Source of the DNA: Rugalucina vietnamica
Lineage: Eukaryota > Mollusca > Bivalvia > Lucinida > Lucinidae
Length of the DNA stretch: 64,000 nucleotides
Direction: 5' to 3'
NCBI GenBank assembly: GCA_964017185.1
Contig: OZ024877.1
Coordinates: 60,910,711 to 60,974,710 of the forward strand
Shown here: one piece after another, positions 32,838-43,644 of the stretch
Position numbering within the stretch: position 1 is the first letter of the stretch
Layout: the number at the start of each line of letters is the position of its first letter
Notes under the pieces: generated by a model
Told to the model about the DNA's origin: nothing
What the model saw: the letters and a program-made list of their open reading frames with translations, nothing else
Databases searched by the model: none
Made by a program: the position numbers and the translations under genes

Positions 32838-33074
32838 TGAGCTGCTGGATGGGAAAACCAACAATCTGCACAGGCGAAAACAAAGACGCAGATCAGCTTC
32901 GCTGTAACCGCGAAGCTGATCAGCGCATTTGTTTTCGCTACTCGGATAGTACAATTCCTCTAATTTCTAAATCCAAAATTTCCAGTCTGTATAAAATCTT
33001 CTGTGACTGTACAGCCCGGTTTATGTCGGACCTGGCCAGAGCCCAAATTGTTGGTTTTATCACACACAGGCTCA
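32838..33074 (-). mobile_element. MITE1 copy
   Basis: TGAGCT...GGCTCA; TA before the left end. Palindrome arms TTCGCTG / CCGCGAA, one mismatch. Confidence 0.87.
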
Positions 33075-33358
33075 TTTTAAAATTGTCAATAGCTCCTAAA
33101 ATGAATGGTGTGGCTAGCTCTCAATTGTTTAGCAAAGTGTAGGCCCCATGTCTGTTTTGAATATTAGGCTGTGAATAATGCTGGTATTGTAAAATGTTGC
33201 ACAAATGTAGTTTAAGAAACAGGATCATTCAATTTAATTGCCACAGAACTGATGTAGTATGTTGAATTTGAAAAAAAAAATAAAGATCATGGAAAACACT
33301 AAAGTAGCCAAAAAAAAAAACAAAAGTTGTAATCACATGACTTTATCCTTGCTTCTAG

Positions 33359-33421
33359 TTGGATCAGCAGACCAAAAATTTACATATTAATGAGGATAAG
33401 ATCAAACATCAAGAGGAAGAG
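33359..33421 (+). CDS. Coiled-coil gene exon j (21 aa)
   Basis: Acceptor gcttctag, donor GAG|gtacag. Reads LDQQTKNLHINEDKIKHQEE and E. Exactly three heptads (L1, L8, I15). 63 nt, phase 0. Confidence 0.85.
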
Positions 33422-33463
33422 GTACAGTGTTTGTTCCCTTGCTTTCACAGGGTGATTCCCTAT

Positions 33464-33605
33464 AGCACTGGTGGTTTTCATTACTATCTTTAGCACAGGG
33501 GAATTCTTTTACTATCCTTCTATTACTTTATTTAGCACTGGTGGTTCTGTTACTTTACTTTATTTATCTATGGTGGTTTCTGTTACTATATTTAGCAATA
33601 GTTGC
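33464..33605 (+). repeat. Degenerate tandem repeat
   Basis: About four irregular 36-48 bp units around TTTAGCACTGGTGGTT and TTACTATCTTTAG. Confidence 0.55.
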
Positions 33606-33659
33606 TTCTTATGCATTTCTGTATCCATGGTTGATGGTCTGTGGTACACATATTTAAAA

Positions 33660-34800
33660 TACTAATGAATTTTTCATCCTAACTCATGATATCCAAGTGT
33701 TATGCCTTCAATGATTTGTGTTTATTTTTTATAAGAAACATTATATCTTTACACTATGTACCATTTTTCATCCGGGGCATGTTTCATCTGGAAAATATGC
33801 GAAAACTGCATCACTGAATGCAACCATTTTTGATACAAAATGAAAAAAGAAGACGAAAAAAAAAAAAAACACACACAAAAAACAACAACATGATACATTT
33901 GGATTTAATTAATGTTTAAAACCACTCTTTGTTTCCTGATTAAGCATTCTACATCTTGCACATCTTTTCCAATGAAATTCTACATGTTTTGCACAGTTGC
34001 ACCACCCCTGTTTAGATAAGTTTTGTTTTGGTTATTATAACTTATCTGCACTCCCTTTTGCACATTTAGCTACATTTTTTACCACATTTCTTTGTTTTAA
34101 TTTGTTTTTATTCTGTTAAATATAGTTTTATAGATCAGAAGCTTCTAATACATTACTTAATTCACTGAAGAGATGGATTAAAAAAAATCTTTAACAAATA
34201 AACAGTTTTATTTTAAAGATTCATTTCATTCTCCCATGTTTTATGACTATATTCGCCTTATGAGAAGAATATATTCTTGCTTTTAACTAATATAAGAAAT
34301 ATCTAGGATTCATTAAAATGCATACTTTTTCACTAATAATTTGAACATCCCTCTATATTTGTGTTATTCACCCTGATTTACTGTGTTCATTTTGACTCCT
34401 GATAATGAATTTTCAGCTTCAGCAAATGTACATGTTTAGACAGGTTAAATCTATGAATTCAAAGCGTTAATATATATTTTTGTGCTCTTGGTTGTTTAGT
34501 GGTTAAAATTTAGTACTTATCATAATCAAAGCATGTTGGGCATAAGATTTGTGACTTTTGCATGCTTCATATGGGTGCTTAGTTGTCTTAAAATGTGGGA
34601 AAAACGTGTTGCTGTATTCGAAAAGAAAAAAATTAAAAAGCTATCAAAACTTTGTTATCAGGAGTCAGAATTTACACATTAGTTTTAAAATCAAGCTTTA
34701 ATAACATTAACACATTTGCTAAGAAAAATCTTATCACAAGAGGCTAGGACATGCTATTTCACAGTGTAGTAGTTTGTTTTCACATGTACACTGTTTTTAG
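33660..34800. other. AT-rich intron, transposon-poor
   Basis: Over 1.1 kb with no recognised MITE, SINE or HINE, unusual for this window. Short A runs with CA at about 33857-33890. No coding signal. Confidence 0.45.
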
Positions 34801-34884
34801 CTACAACGAGTAGAAGTCAGAGTTAAATCACTAGAAGATGAGCTTTCCAGTGCCAGGAAACAAACTGACGATGCCAGAACAGAA
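34801..34884 (+). CDS. Coiled-coil gene exon k (28 aa)
   Basis: Acceptor ctgtttttag, donor GAA|gtatgt. Reads LQRVEVRVKSLEDELSSARK and then QTDDARTE. L1, V4, V8, L11, L15 core. 84 nt, phase 0. Confidence 0.9.
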
Positions 34885-35339
34885 GTATGTATATGACATT
34901 GTTTACGTATTGATACTAAAAGCTTAGCTTTGGTTGATTTTCCAGTTGCCCTTAACTGAGACCCAGTTTAATGCTAATTTGTGATATTGAATTATTTTGT
35001 GTTCCCTTGCACAAACATCCTTGATAATTTTGCACATTTGTATCATGATAATTTCCATTGATTTTAACTTGTTAGTTTAATGACTATTTATAGGCTAACT
35101 AGCCTCTAGCTTGTGAGGCTGGATGAATTCTTAGTTTATAGCTCCTTCAAAATGAAATCAAATAGACATATAACTATTTTAAGTAGCTATAAATTAATCC
35201 CCCACCCCGAATTTCTTCCTCACTAACCATGCTGTTTTTCCACATTTTCTAAAATTTTCCTTATTTGACTAAAAACTGCTTAACCATGACCCCACCTTTT
35301 AGTGTGAATTTTATTTATTTTATTATTTTTTGTTTTACT
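34885..35339. other. Intronic stretch, nothing recognised
   Basis: AT-rich; no repeats detected. Confidence 0.4.
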
Positions 35340-35412
35340 TAGATGCGCTAAATGATTTTGATGTTGTTTAGGCGAGCGCTAATTGATTTTGTTGTTGTTT
35401 AGGCCAGCACTA
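35340..35412 (+). repeat. Triplicated splice-acceptor segment
   Basis: Three ~31-bp units (GCGCTAAATGATTTTG, GCGCTAATTGATTTTG, GCACTAATATTTC), the first two ending in TGTTGTTTAG. The third unit is the start of the exon at 35403. Use of the first acceptor (35371-35372) would run into an in-frame stop, so the second is taken as functional. Confidence 0.7.
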
Positions 35413-35486
35413 ATATTTCAAAGGTAGCTCGGAATGAAGGCGAGCTACAGTTACTCCGCAGTCAGCTTGCGGAGGCTAATTCGCAG
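35403..35486 (+). CDS. Coiled-coil gene exon l (28 aa)
   Basis: Acceptor ttgtttag, donor CAG|gtattg. Reads ASTNISKVARNEGELQLLRS and then QLAEANSQ. 84 nt, phase 0. Starts with Ala rather than the usual V, I or L, in keeping with its origin at a duplicated acceptor. Confidence 0.87.
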
Positions 35487-35564
35487 GTATTGTTGCATGT
35501 TGTTTGGTCGGTAACTTGACACATATTGCATGAGATGTTGTGTTGTGTGTGATCAGTGCCCAGT

Positions 35565-35792
35565 TGTCCAAAACTTTGTTAGCCTAACGCTTTTATTAAG
35601 CCCTCAATTTGTTAACTATATATCGACTTCAAAAGCAAATACACTGTTATTTTTTGTTGAAAAAATGTGCATTGCAAAGGATTCTCATATTTTTCAACAA
35701 AAAATAACAGTGTATTTGTAATATTACCATTTGAAATTTTAACAAATGGTTAACTAACAACATCGTTAATTTTGAACAACTGGGCCCTTGAG
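35565..35792. mobile_element. MITE3 copy
   Basis: CCCAGTTGTCCAAAAC and TTTTGAACAACTGGGCC ends. Central hairpin TGTTATTTTTTGTTGAAAAA / TTTTTCAACAAAAAATAACA. One hairpin arm is shorter than in 7987-8226. Confidence 0.75.
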
Positions 35793-35994
35793 TTTCAGAG
35801 ATAGACATGAATGGCTCTAGTTCTACTTAGCTGAGATTATATCAGACCTACAACAGGGCTTTTCTCACCTTCTTGGGAAATTATTGGTATCAATGAAATT
35901 GGGAAAAAAATAGCTGGATTGTTAGCCGAATTTGGCAAGTTTTCCTTTTAAATTGGGATTTTTCTGCTTATTGGGAATTTTTCTTGGCAATTTG

Positions 35995-36026
<32 letters not shown>
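35995..36026 (+). repeat. Poly-A tract
   Basis: Pure A run of about 32 bases. Confidence 0.9.
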
Positions 36027-36028
<2 letters not shown>

Positions 36029-36099
36029 AGAACAGTAACAAATTCTGTATAGAGAAAAAAGCATGAAAAACCATGTGCAAAAATACTTTTAAAGAGGCA

Positions 36100-37062
36100 T
36101 TCAAATGACAAACGTTATGTGCAGCTTTGAGGAATATGATGATTTATGAGCTTTTTTTTTAAGAACACTCTTTGTTCTAGGTGGGTAGGGTGGACCTTAG
36201 AATAAGTTGAACTTGAGCCATAGAATGTAGATAGTTCTTGCAAAGGAAAATAATGCTATAATGAGGAATATAGATAGTTGACAGGAATGATGTGTTAATA
36301 TGCTAGAAATATAAAATCTAGGTAGTTCATGATGTAGTTAAAACATGTAATGTCTATTCAGTAAACTGTTCAAGATAAAAATTCTTTGCATGTCAACAGC
36401 TAGATTAATGGTAAATGGAGATAATTCATACCTTTAAGAGGTTGACACTAACGGCCTTGTCACACTCAAGTGAAAATCTCTTGATGTTGACTTGCGTTTA
36501 CATGTTATTGCGACAAATAGTTTTTGTTTGTTTGATTTATTGCTTTACATCCCAGCCAACAGCTATGTCTTGTTGGGACGTTAGCTGTTGAAAGGGACAT
36601 AAAGCAATAAATCAAAGAAACAAGTATTGCTTTTCGCAATAAAACGCAAGTCTACGCAGAGGGATTTTATCTGATGTGTGACGAGGCCTTTAGGGTAGAA
36701 ATAAAGCAAATCTGATTGACAGATACAGTACTGAATGCTTTTGTTTTTTTGCTGGATTTCAAAATCTAAATGTATCTGGTAAAAACTGCAGTCTGCTTTA
36801 CCTTAAGTTTTGTGTGCAACGAAAATTAAATGTAATCATGCAGGCTGATTGAATTTCTGAGCACAAGGATAATAGCTACAGGTTATGGTTGGTAAAATTG
36901 TGTTTTGTGAATTTGATGGGGATGGAGGCTTGGGGATGGAGGCTTGGGTACATGTTGTAAAACACATTTTTATGTATGGAGATGGCAAAATCTTGACAAT
37001 ATTTATGTACATGTAGATATAAATGAAAAATCTAAAATTGATGGTATTACAAGGTTTATATC
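36100..37062. other. Intron, mostly unannotated
   Basis: Only a short inverted SINE-like piece is visible (about 36535-36625: CCCAGCCAACAGCTATG and GACGTTAGCTGTTG). No coding signal. Confidence 0.4.
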
Positions 37063-37267
37063 TGAGCTGCATCATGAGAAAACCATCTTTTTGCCTGTGC
37101 AAAAACAAAGGTGCAGATCATCTGTGCAGATCTCGCTACACAGATATAACTGTTCCTCCTCTACGTATATCTGAAATTTCAAGTTTCTAGGTCTGTGGGT
37201 GTAATAGGCCACTTTGTGTCGGACCTGCTCAGAAATCCCAAAGACAGTTTTCTCTCGTCGCGGCTCA
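37063..37267 (-). mobile_element. MITE1 copy, palindrome deleted in part
   Basis: TGAGCT...GGCTCA ends; most of the second palindrome arm is missing (about 37125-37135). Confidence 0.82.
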
Positions 37268-38058
37268 TATGGTGTTGTAATCTGTCACACATATACTCAT
37301 CCTGTTCACCATCTTTTGCATGAGTTGGGACAAGATTCTGAAATAATTGAAAAAATGAAAACCTAGTATGCCTCCACTTGTACGGCTGTGATTTGCGTGG
37401 GCAGACTAGCACGTGTCTCAAGGAGTGACAGTTTCTTGCATTATTAGTTCCATATTGGTGTTCTCAATTTATATACTCATTCACAACTTTTTTTTCTTCG
37501 ATACACAAACTTTGCATGATTCATTGTGTTTGCATGATGTGTACACCTATATAGATAGAAAGTAAAACTGAAAGTATTTTAAAGAATTATGGAGTGAAAA
37601 ATCTTACCAATTCAGCATTCATTAACTTTGAAAGGTTCCATGGTGGTTGTTTTTAGCATCATTAACCTACAATCTTGTTAGATATGCTAGCCAATGTGAA
37701 TGTTTGTTACATAAATCTGTGGTGAAAAACTGATATCAAACATGCTATGCTCACATTTAACATACCAAATAATGTAGTATCCAATTAAAATGTATGACCA
37801 ATGTGCTATACATGTGGCTTTTGTTACATGTACCTCAACATTGCTTAGCTCGATATTACCATTTACATTATAGCTTCTTACGATTTTGGTAGCTATGATG
37901 TCACAATTTGGTTAATTTTTAAATGATATGCTCCGTCCCCTGAGTGGCATGTATTCTGAGAATTTCATTTTCAGGTTTTTGTTTTCTGCAACATTTTATA
38001 TCAGGAAGAACTAGATCTAGGGCATATTAACAACATATGAAATGCTTTGTCATTGTAG
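37268..38058. other. Intronic stretch, nothing recognised
   Basis: AT-rich; no repeats or exons detected. Confidence 0.4.
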
Positions 38059-38133
38059 ATCACAATGTTAAACAACAGTCTCCAGAAGTTACAGTCCTCC
38101 TCCAAGGATACAAGAGATGCTCTCACTTCAGAG
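38059..38133 (+). CDS. Coiled-coil gene exon m (25 aa)
   Basis: Acceptor cattgtag, donor GAG|gtaggt. Reads ITMLNNSLQKLQSSSKDTRD and ALTSE. I1, L4, L8, L11, then L22; 25 = three heptads plus four. Together with the next exon (10 aa) it makes exactly five heptads. 75 nt. Confidence 0.87.
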
Positions 38134-38345
38134 GTAGGTTACAGTAACCTCCCTTTGTTAAACTGATCCAGGTTACAAGGAAGCTTGTCTGTACGTTTCC
38201 AAACCAGTCTAGAGATACAGACCGCTTCTGCAACTGAGTAGGCTGGTTGTGATCTAGAAAACATTGGCTGTCTTGTAACAGGGATCAGTTGTTTCTCAAA
38301 TTTTTAATTATTGTGCATATTCAGTGATATTGTATTACATACACT

Positions 38346-39071
38346 TAACCGCAAAAGAAACAGAACAATATTATCGGTTAAGCTTGCAACCAAAATAATT
38401 TTCTAGGGGCTTTCCTGGAGGCCGGGGATGGCTCTCATTTTCTTGAGCCTCCCGGGCAATCCGGGAGGAATCAGATCAGACAGATGTATGAGAATGGAAG
38501 TTGCGGGTAACGAACTTTTGACACAACAATGTCAGGATTCTTTAAATAGAATTACATTATCTACATAGCTTATAGAATTTGTGGGTTCTGAACCTTGAGG
38601 TACTAAAATAAAGATCAATTTGTGGTATATTTCCATGAAACTTACAAAGGATAAAGGCAAGAAGCAAAGTCACAATTTAAGATTTAGGGAGTGCGGTGGC
38701 ATAGTGGTAGAGTGTCGGACTCCGAATTGAGAGGCCCTGCGTTAGATCCCCACAGGCATCACCGTGTTGTGTCCTTGAGCAAGACACATTAAATTAACTC
38801 CATACACTACTTGTCCCAGGAAGAGTTGGCTCCGTCCTGACATGACTGAAAAATTGTTGACTGGGACGTTAAGCCTCAACACAAAGAAACAAACAATTTA
38901 AGATTTGCATATGTTATTTTTAAACTACAAAAGATTAACAAAAAACATTTTTCTTGAAAAAGGCCTTTGGCCAAAATATTGAGACTTAGTAATTTTGAAA
39001 AAGTGATATACAAACTGCTGTGATTTTGAAAAAGTGATATACAAACTGCTGTGTTTCTTTTGCGGTTAGGT
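38346..39071. mobile_element. TA-flanked TIR element, non-autonomous
   Basis: ACCGCAAAAGAAACAG at left and CTGTGTTTCTTTTGCGGT at right, each next to TA. About 720 bp including a younger SINE. The right end holds a perfect 31-bp tandem duplication around AAAAAGTGATATACAAACTG. TA target use suggests the Tc1/mariner group. Confidence 0.6.
38686..38894 (+). mobile_element. tRNA-derived SINE, full length, 12-bp target duplication
   Basis: A box GTGGCATAGTGGTAGAGTG, B-box region GCGTTAGATCCCCAC, body GAGCAAGACACATTAAATTA, tail CATGACTGAAAAATTGTTGA, then GGGACGTTAAGCCTC and (AAAC)n. Perfect direct repeats AATTTAAGATTT at 38674-38685 and 38895-38906. Best type copy of the family. Confidence 0.9.
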
Positions 39072-39184
39072 GCAAATCAGTGTTAAAATTGGATTATTTT
39101 CATCTTTACAGCATGTCTTTGCATGTAATTGTTTTAAACAAAGTGTGTTTTAAGTGTTGATAACTTTAATGTGCATGCATGAAA

Positions 39185-39425
39185 TGAGCCGCATCATGAT
39201 TAAAAAAAACGGATTTTCACCTTTGTGAAAACAAAGACCCAGATCCGCTGTACAGTGACTGCACAGCTGATCAGCGCGTTTGTTTTCGCTACATGGATAG
39301 AACACTTCCTCTTCTTCTTAAATCCGAAAGTTCAAGTTTCCAGCCATCTTCTGTAGCTGCACAGGCCGGTTGGTGTTAGGCCTGGTCGGAAACTCCAAAG
39401 ACCGGTTTTCTCGTGTCGCGGCTCA
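39185..39425 (-). mobile_element. MITE1 copy
   Basis: TGAGCC...GGCTCA; arms TGTACAG / CTGCACA (one mismatch). Confidence 0.86.
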
Positions 39426-39625
39426 ATATATAACAGGAATTTATTTATAAGCATGGCTGTGCATTATCCAGGACATGGAGAGATATTATAGTACAGTATA
39501 GATTATATGCGGACAATTTTTAAAAATGCTATTTATATTTAAAAATCATAACTTTTTAAATTTATAAGAAATTTGCCTTAAATTGATTTCAATGAATTAT
39601 TCACATTCATATTGTAATTTTTAAG

Positions 39626-39655
39626 GTGGAAAAGTTGAAAAAAGAAAAGGCTGAA
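39626..39655 (+). CDS. Coiled-coil gene microexon n (10 aa)
   Basis: Acceptor tttttaag, donor GAA|gtatga. Reads VEKLKKEKAE. 30 nt, phase 0. Very short, but starts with V like its neighbours and restores heptad register after the 25-residue exon. Confidence 0.6.
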
Positions 39656-39756
39656 GTATGATAGTTTTATTTAGTTCTGCTTTCCTATCATGTATCTTGC
39701 TCTGTGATTTGATTTGTTGTAGAGACTGAAGCGTTTAAACTAATTTTCGTCATTTT

Positions 39757-40304
39757 TAGCTCACCTGAGCCGAAGGCTCATAGGTGAGCTTATAGAATAG
39801 GCATGCTCTGGCGTCATTATCATCGTATTTGTTGTTGTCATCCTCATTCACAATGTTGAAACATCTCCTCAGAAACAGCTTGGCCAATCAAAGCCAAACT
39901 AAATGTAGATCAGCCTTGGGAATGGGAACAAAAGTTTACATAAATGATCCAGCAGACATGCTAAAATTGTGAAAAAATGAGGGATGAGGTCACATGAACA
40001 AGATGGGGGCCAGTGCTATAAATCTTCTTGAATGCCAAAAGGCCTACGATTTTGAAACTTGCTCTGCAAAATATATATAAAGCATGACTTTGGGATGACC
40101 TTGACCTATTTCATGACAAGGTCAACTTAGGTCAGGTTTGCATTTGAATGGGGGAAATTGGTTAAATATTTAATTGGGAAAGATTGCTGAAAAAACCACA
40201 AAGGTTTATGTCTGTGTTCTCTGCCCAGGGATATGCACAAAGACGTGTTTAAGCATGCAGTAGCTCTCAGGTGAGCGTTTACAGGACTATTGGTCCTCTG
40301 GTCT
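39757..40304 (+). mobile_element. Helitron-like element HINE-6, single unit
   Basis: Same ends as HINE-5: head AGCTCACCTGAGC, partner TAGGTGAGCTT; reverse complement CTCAGGTGAGC at 40268-40278; hairpin AGGACTATTGGTCCT at 40283-40297 with one mismatch. Only one diverged internal unit (CCAATCAAAGCCAAAC...GACCTTGACCTATTTCATG) remains. Confidence 0.78.
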
Positions 40305-40979
40305 TAAAAATAATTTTAGTTCAAAATATTAAACAGAGAGTAAATTATTTTTTGTGGGCCTAAAAAGTTTTGTTTATATGACCCAATTATGTAAAATTCT
40401 GGCTGAATAAAACATGTGTGGCCATGAACTGAAACATCCATGAAAAAATTATTATTGTTGTGAAAATCTCTGGTTAGAAAAATAAAAATCAAGTCTAAAA
40501 GGATTTCTCTGTTTTATACCCTGTCTAAATTCTTATAAAGTAGATGATAATATGAAAGCCTCATTCTCTCAACAGAAACTTTCTTTTTGACATTTTATAT
40601 TGTGCGAAATAACACATCTTACTGGTAACTTGGATTGCCCATTTGGGGCACAAAGACACACTATAGCCGTGTTCATGTGCAACATTTGCACCCGGGTGTA
40701 TTTTTGCACCCCGGGTGCAAATTTGCACCCAGGGTGTATTTTATGCCATGTGAACGGTGTTTTAAGAAAATACACCCGGGTGTATTTTTGCACCCGGGTG
40801 CAAATTTGCCCCTACTTTCGAGGTGGAGCAAATTGAAATTGCACCTGGGTGCATTTTTGCACCCTGGTGTATTTTGTGCACATGAACGCAAAAAGCTTAT
40901 CGCTATATGCATTTTGTATGGGAGTTTTATAGCTGGCCAACATTTTTTCGATCCTGTTTTAAAAGAAACTTCTACCTAA

Positions 40980-41850
40980 AAACTTACCTCTGATAATGGT
41001 TTTTCGCAGAAAATGTTTGTATGGGGGACTACAGAAAAACTATTTTCACGTCAAAATCTTGATCTTACTTTGTCCTAATAGGACCTACAAAAATTTTGAA
41101 AATCGGTGAACAAATAAAGTTTTTGTGGCCAAAATGAATTTTGCATAGGGATTTTGCATTGGCAAGGGAGATAATCGATGATCGTGGAAATGCATAGTTT
41201 TCAAGAATTTTTACCTGGTCATGAAGATTTTGTCTCAGGTCATTTGTGTCAATTTATAATAATTTTGAGTAATCATGATCAAATAGTCAGAATTTAAAAT
41301 TTTTGCGGGAAAATATTTACCTCCCTTCCATGAGATTTTTGTACAGGAAATCCCTATTCAAAAATGTTTTTGACCATAACTTTTGTATTTGTCAACCGAT
41401 TTTCAAAATTTTTGCTGCACATATTGCGACAAACTAGATGCTTAATTGTGCCAAGAAAATTTCTTCTACATTTGAACAATTGTAAAATATCTGTGGAAAA
41501 CCATTATCACACACTACGAAACAGACTATAGTACCAAAAATAAATATAGTGTTTAATGTCTAGTAAAGATCTATAAAATTAGATGTAACAAATCAACAAT
41601 GCTAAAAGTCTGGTGCATATCAGGACAGAAATGTCCATGCAATTGAATTCTACATCAGCATTCTTTCTTCACCCATCTCACAACACGCCCTATCCGACTA
41701 AATTATAACCGAGCAACCGAGACACATAGGGGCTTCTCATCAACGCATAGCACCAAGCAATATGACCCCGTAGCCAGTTGAGCGCTTAAAACGCGGTATT
41801 ACAGAGTTAAAAATTTTCAACTAAAACTTTGAGTTTTAATGGTAAAAGAG
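40980..41850. other. Interior of the 40665-42833 element
   Basis: AT-rich, no ORF of note. Several TTTTGACCATAACTTTTG-like segments but no clear period. Confidence 0.35.
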
Positions 41851-41854
41851 TTTT

Positions 41855-41960
41855 GAGTTTGAGTTGAGTTGTGGTTTAGCGTCCCAGTGAACAACTATGG
41901 CCATGTCGGGACGTTGCCTTCATTTTATGGGACTTGTACCCAGGCCGTCATGACATCCAA
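41855..41960 (-). mobile_element. SINE tail fragment
   Basis: GGTTTAGCGTCCCAGTGAAC resembles the inverted tail of the tRNA-Thr-like SINE (compare 6690-6710). Confidence 0.45.
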
Positions 41961-42125
41961 AAAGTGCTTCAAATATAACCACCCAACTAAGCCAATAAGG
42001 CTTATATCATGAATAGATGGTTTGACTTTAACCATTTTATCTGGGCAGACTCAGAACTGAGCGGTTAACCAGTAATCAGATGGACTATATCTTTAGGCAG
42101 CCGATCTATTCTCACGACCACTGTT

Positions 42126-42300
42126 AGGAGAGCTAGGGGTAGAGAACGGATGATCTAGGGGTGGAGTACGGGACGCCGCGGCGAGTGGTCCTTGATTCGA
42201 TACCTACGTCTGTGAGCAAGGCACATTAAGCTCTCTATAGTTCTGGTTAACACCATGGATAAATGTTGACTGGGATGTTAAGCCGTAACCAATCCAAAGT
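42126..42300 (+). mobile_element. SINE copy, diverged
   Basis: TTGATTCGATACCTACG (B box), TGAGCAAGGCACATTAAGC, GTTCTGGTTAACACC and the tail TTGACTGGGATGTTAAGCC. Confidence 0.6.
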
Positions 42301-43128
42301 AAATCGAAGTTGGGGTTTTGCGGACATTTAGATGCAGTCATGCTCAATGATGTATAAATGGACTTAAAATTGTAAAATTTAGTGTTATAGTCCTGTCTTT
42401 GTGGAGCATCCCTCGTAATGAACTGAAGACGAGAAATATATTCCCCCACCACTCGTACGATACACCAGATTTTAACCCCGCTTATATATTAACCACGTCA
42501 TGTTGATGCAAGTGTCAAGCATTATACTCTTCTTCACCATTTTCGTGCTTCTATTATAAACATTACACTGCACTGAGTTTATTTTTAATTTCATTTCTAT
42601 TTCGTTTACTTTTCAATATTTTTATCTATTCTTTTTTTAATTATCTACAGCAAATGGCCCCTGCTAATTAGGAGCATTTTTAATCAAAGTTTAATGTCAA
42701 ATCCAGGTAAACATGGACATGATTTCGCTGCATATGAACGCTACTCAAGGGGGTGCAAATTTGCACCCGGGTGCAAAAATACACCCGGGTGCAAAAATAC
42801 ACCCGGGTGCAAATACTGCACATGAACACGGCTTATGAAAATTCAGGTCTTTAGCAATTGACAGAATATGTGATCTGAGCATGTTTTTTTTTCTGAATTA
42901 CATGACACCATGTAAAATGTCAAGCAAAAGTTCAAAGAAAGCATGTGTACCACATATTTGAAAATGAACAATCATTGGTATTAAGCCATTAAAGGGTTTA
43001 ATCCAAATGAATGATTTGGTATCACCAGATAATTTTGCAAGAAATTAATTTTATTTAAAGTTTAATAGCCTTCTTCATTTGCATGCTTCCCCATTCTGAT
43101 TTATCAAGTCTTTCAATGGTAGCAACAT

Positions 43129-43192
43129 TCTTTCTTTCTTTCTTTCTTTGTTTCTTTGCTTCTTTGTTTGTTTGTTTGTTTGTTTGTTTGTT

Positions 43193-43284
<92 letters not shown>

Positions 43285-43287
43285 TAG
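43129..43287 (+). repeat. (CTTT)n / (GTTT)n microsatellite
   Basis: About 160 bp of tetranucleotide repeat, CTTT with an internal block of GTTT at 43166-43191. The long open frames here are artefacts of the repeat. Confidence 0.95.
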
Positions 43288-43430
43288 CAAGCTGTTAACT
43301 CTAGTAAATATTTTCAGCTTTTGCTTCATGGAACTAAGAAAAATGGTTGTGTGGTATGCCTAATATATATGTAGCAATGTATTCTAACACAAAATATATA
43401 TCATTTTTCCTAACATATTTTATTTATATA

Positions 43431-43639
43431 TGAGGCCGGTCATGAGAAGACCAGCAATTTGGTTTCGGAACAGGTCTGACACAAACCGAGCTGTACAAGC
43501 ACAGAAGACGGCTAGAGACTGGAAATTTCAGTTTTGGAAAGAAGAGGAATTGTGCTATCCATGTAGCAAAAACAACAGCTGATATGCGCCTTTGTTTTCG
43601 CATATATGCAGATTGATGGTTTTCTTATGCGATGGCTCA
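43431..43639 (+). mobile_element. MITE1 copy, palindrome reduced
   Basis: TGAGGCCGG start, GGCTCA end. Left palindrome arm mostly lost (about 43575). Confidence 0.82.
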
Positions 43640-43644
43640 TTTTA

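Larger units (their letters stand above)
40665..42833. mobile_element. 2.2-kb TIR element with CACCCGGGTG-rich ends
   Basis: AGCCGTGTTCATGTGCA (40665) and its perfect reverse complement ending at 42833, both next to TA. The arms then repeat the palindrome GCACCCGGGTGCAAA many times; a subterminal cluster reaches 40885. The interior lacks a transposase and includes SINE fragments (41855-41960, 42126-42300). Non-autonomous; TA target suggests a mariner-like mobiliser, by inference. Confidence 0.75.

Noticed and set aside
33660-34800. Hidden exons in the transposon-poor intron
   Set aside because: No frame with AG/GT borders and coiled-coil composition was found.
43075-43363. Lys/Glu-rich and Phe/Leu/Ser-rich frames
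   Set aside because: Translation of the (CTTT)n microsatellite.
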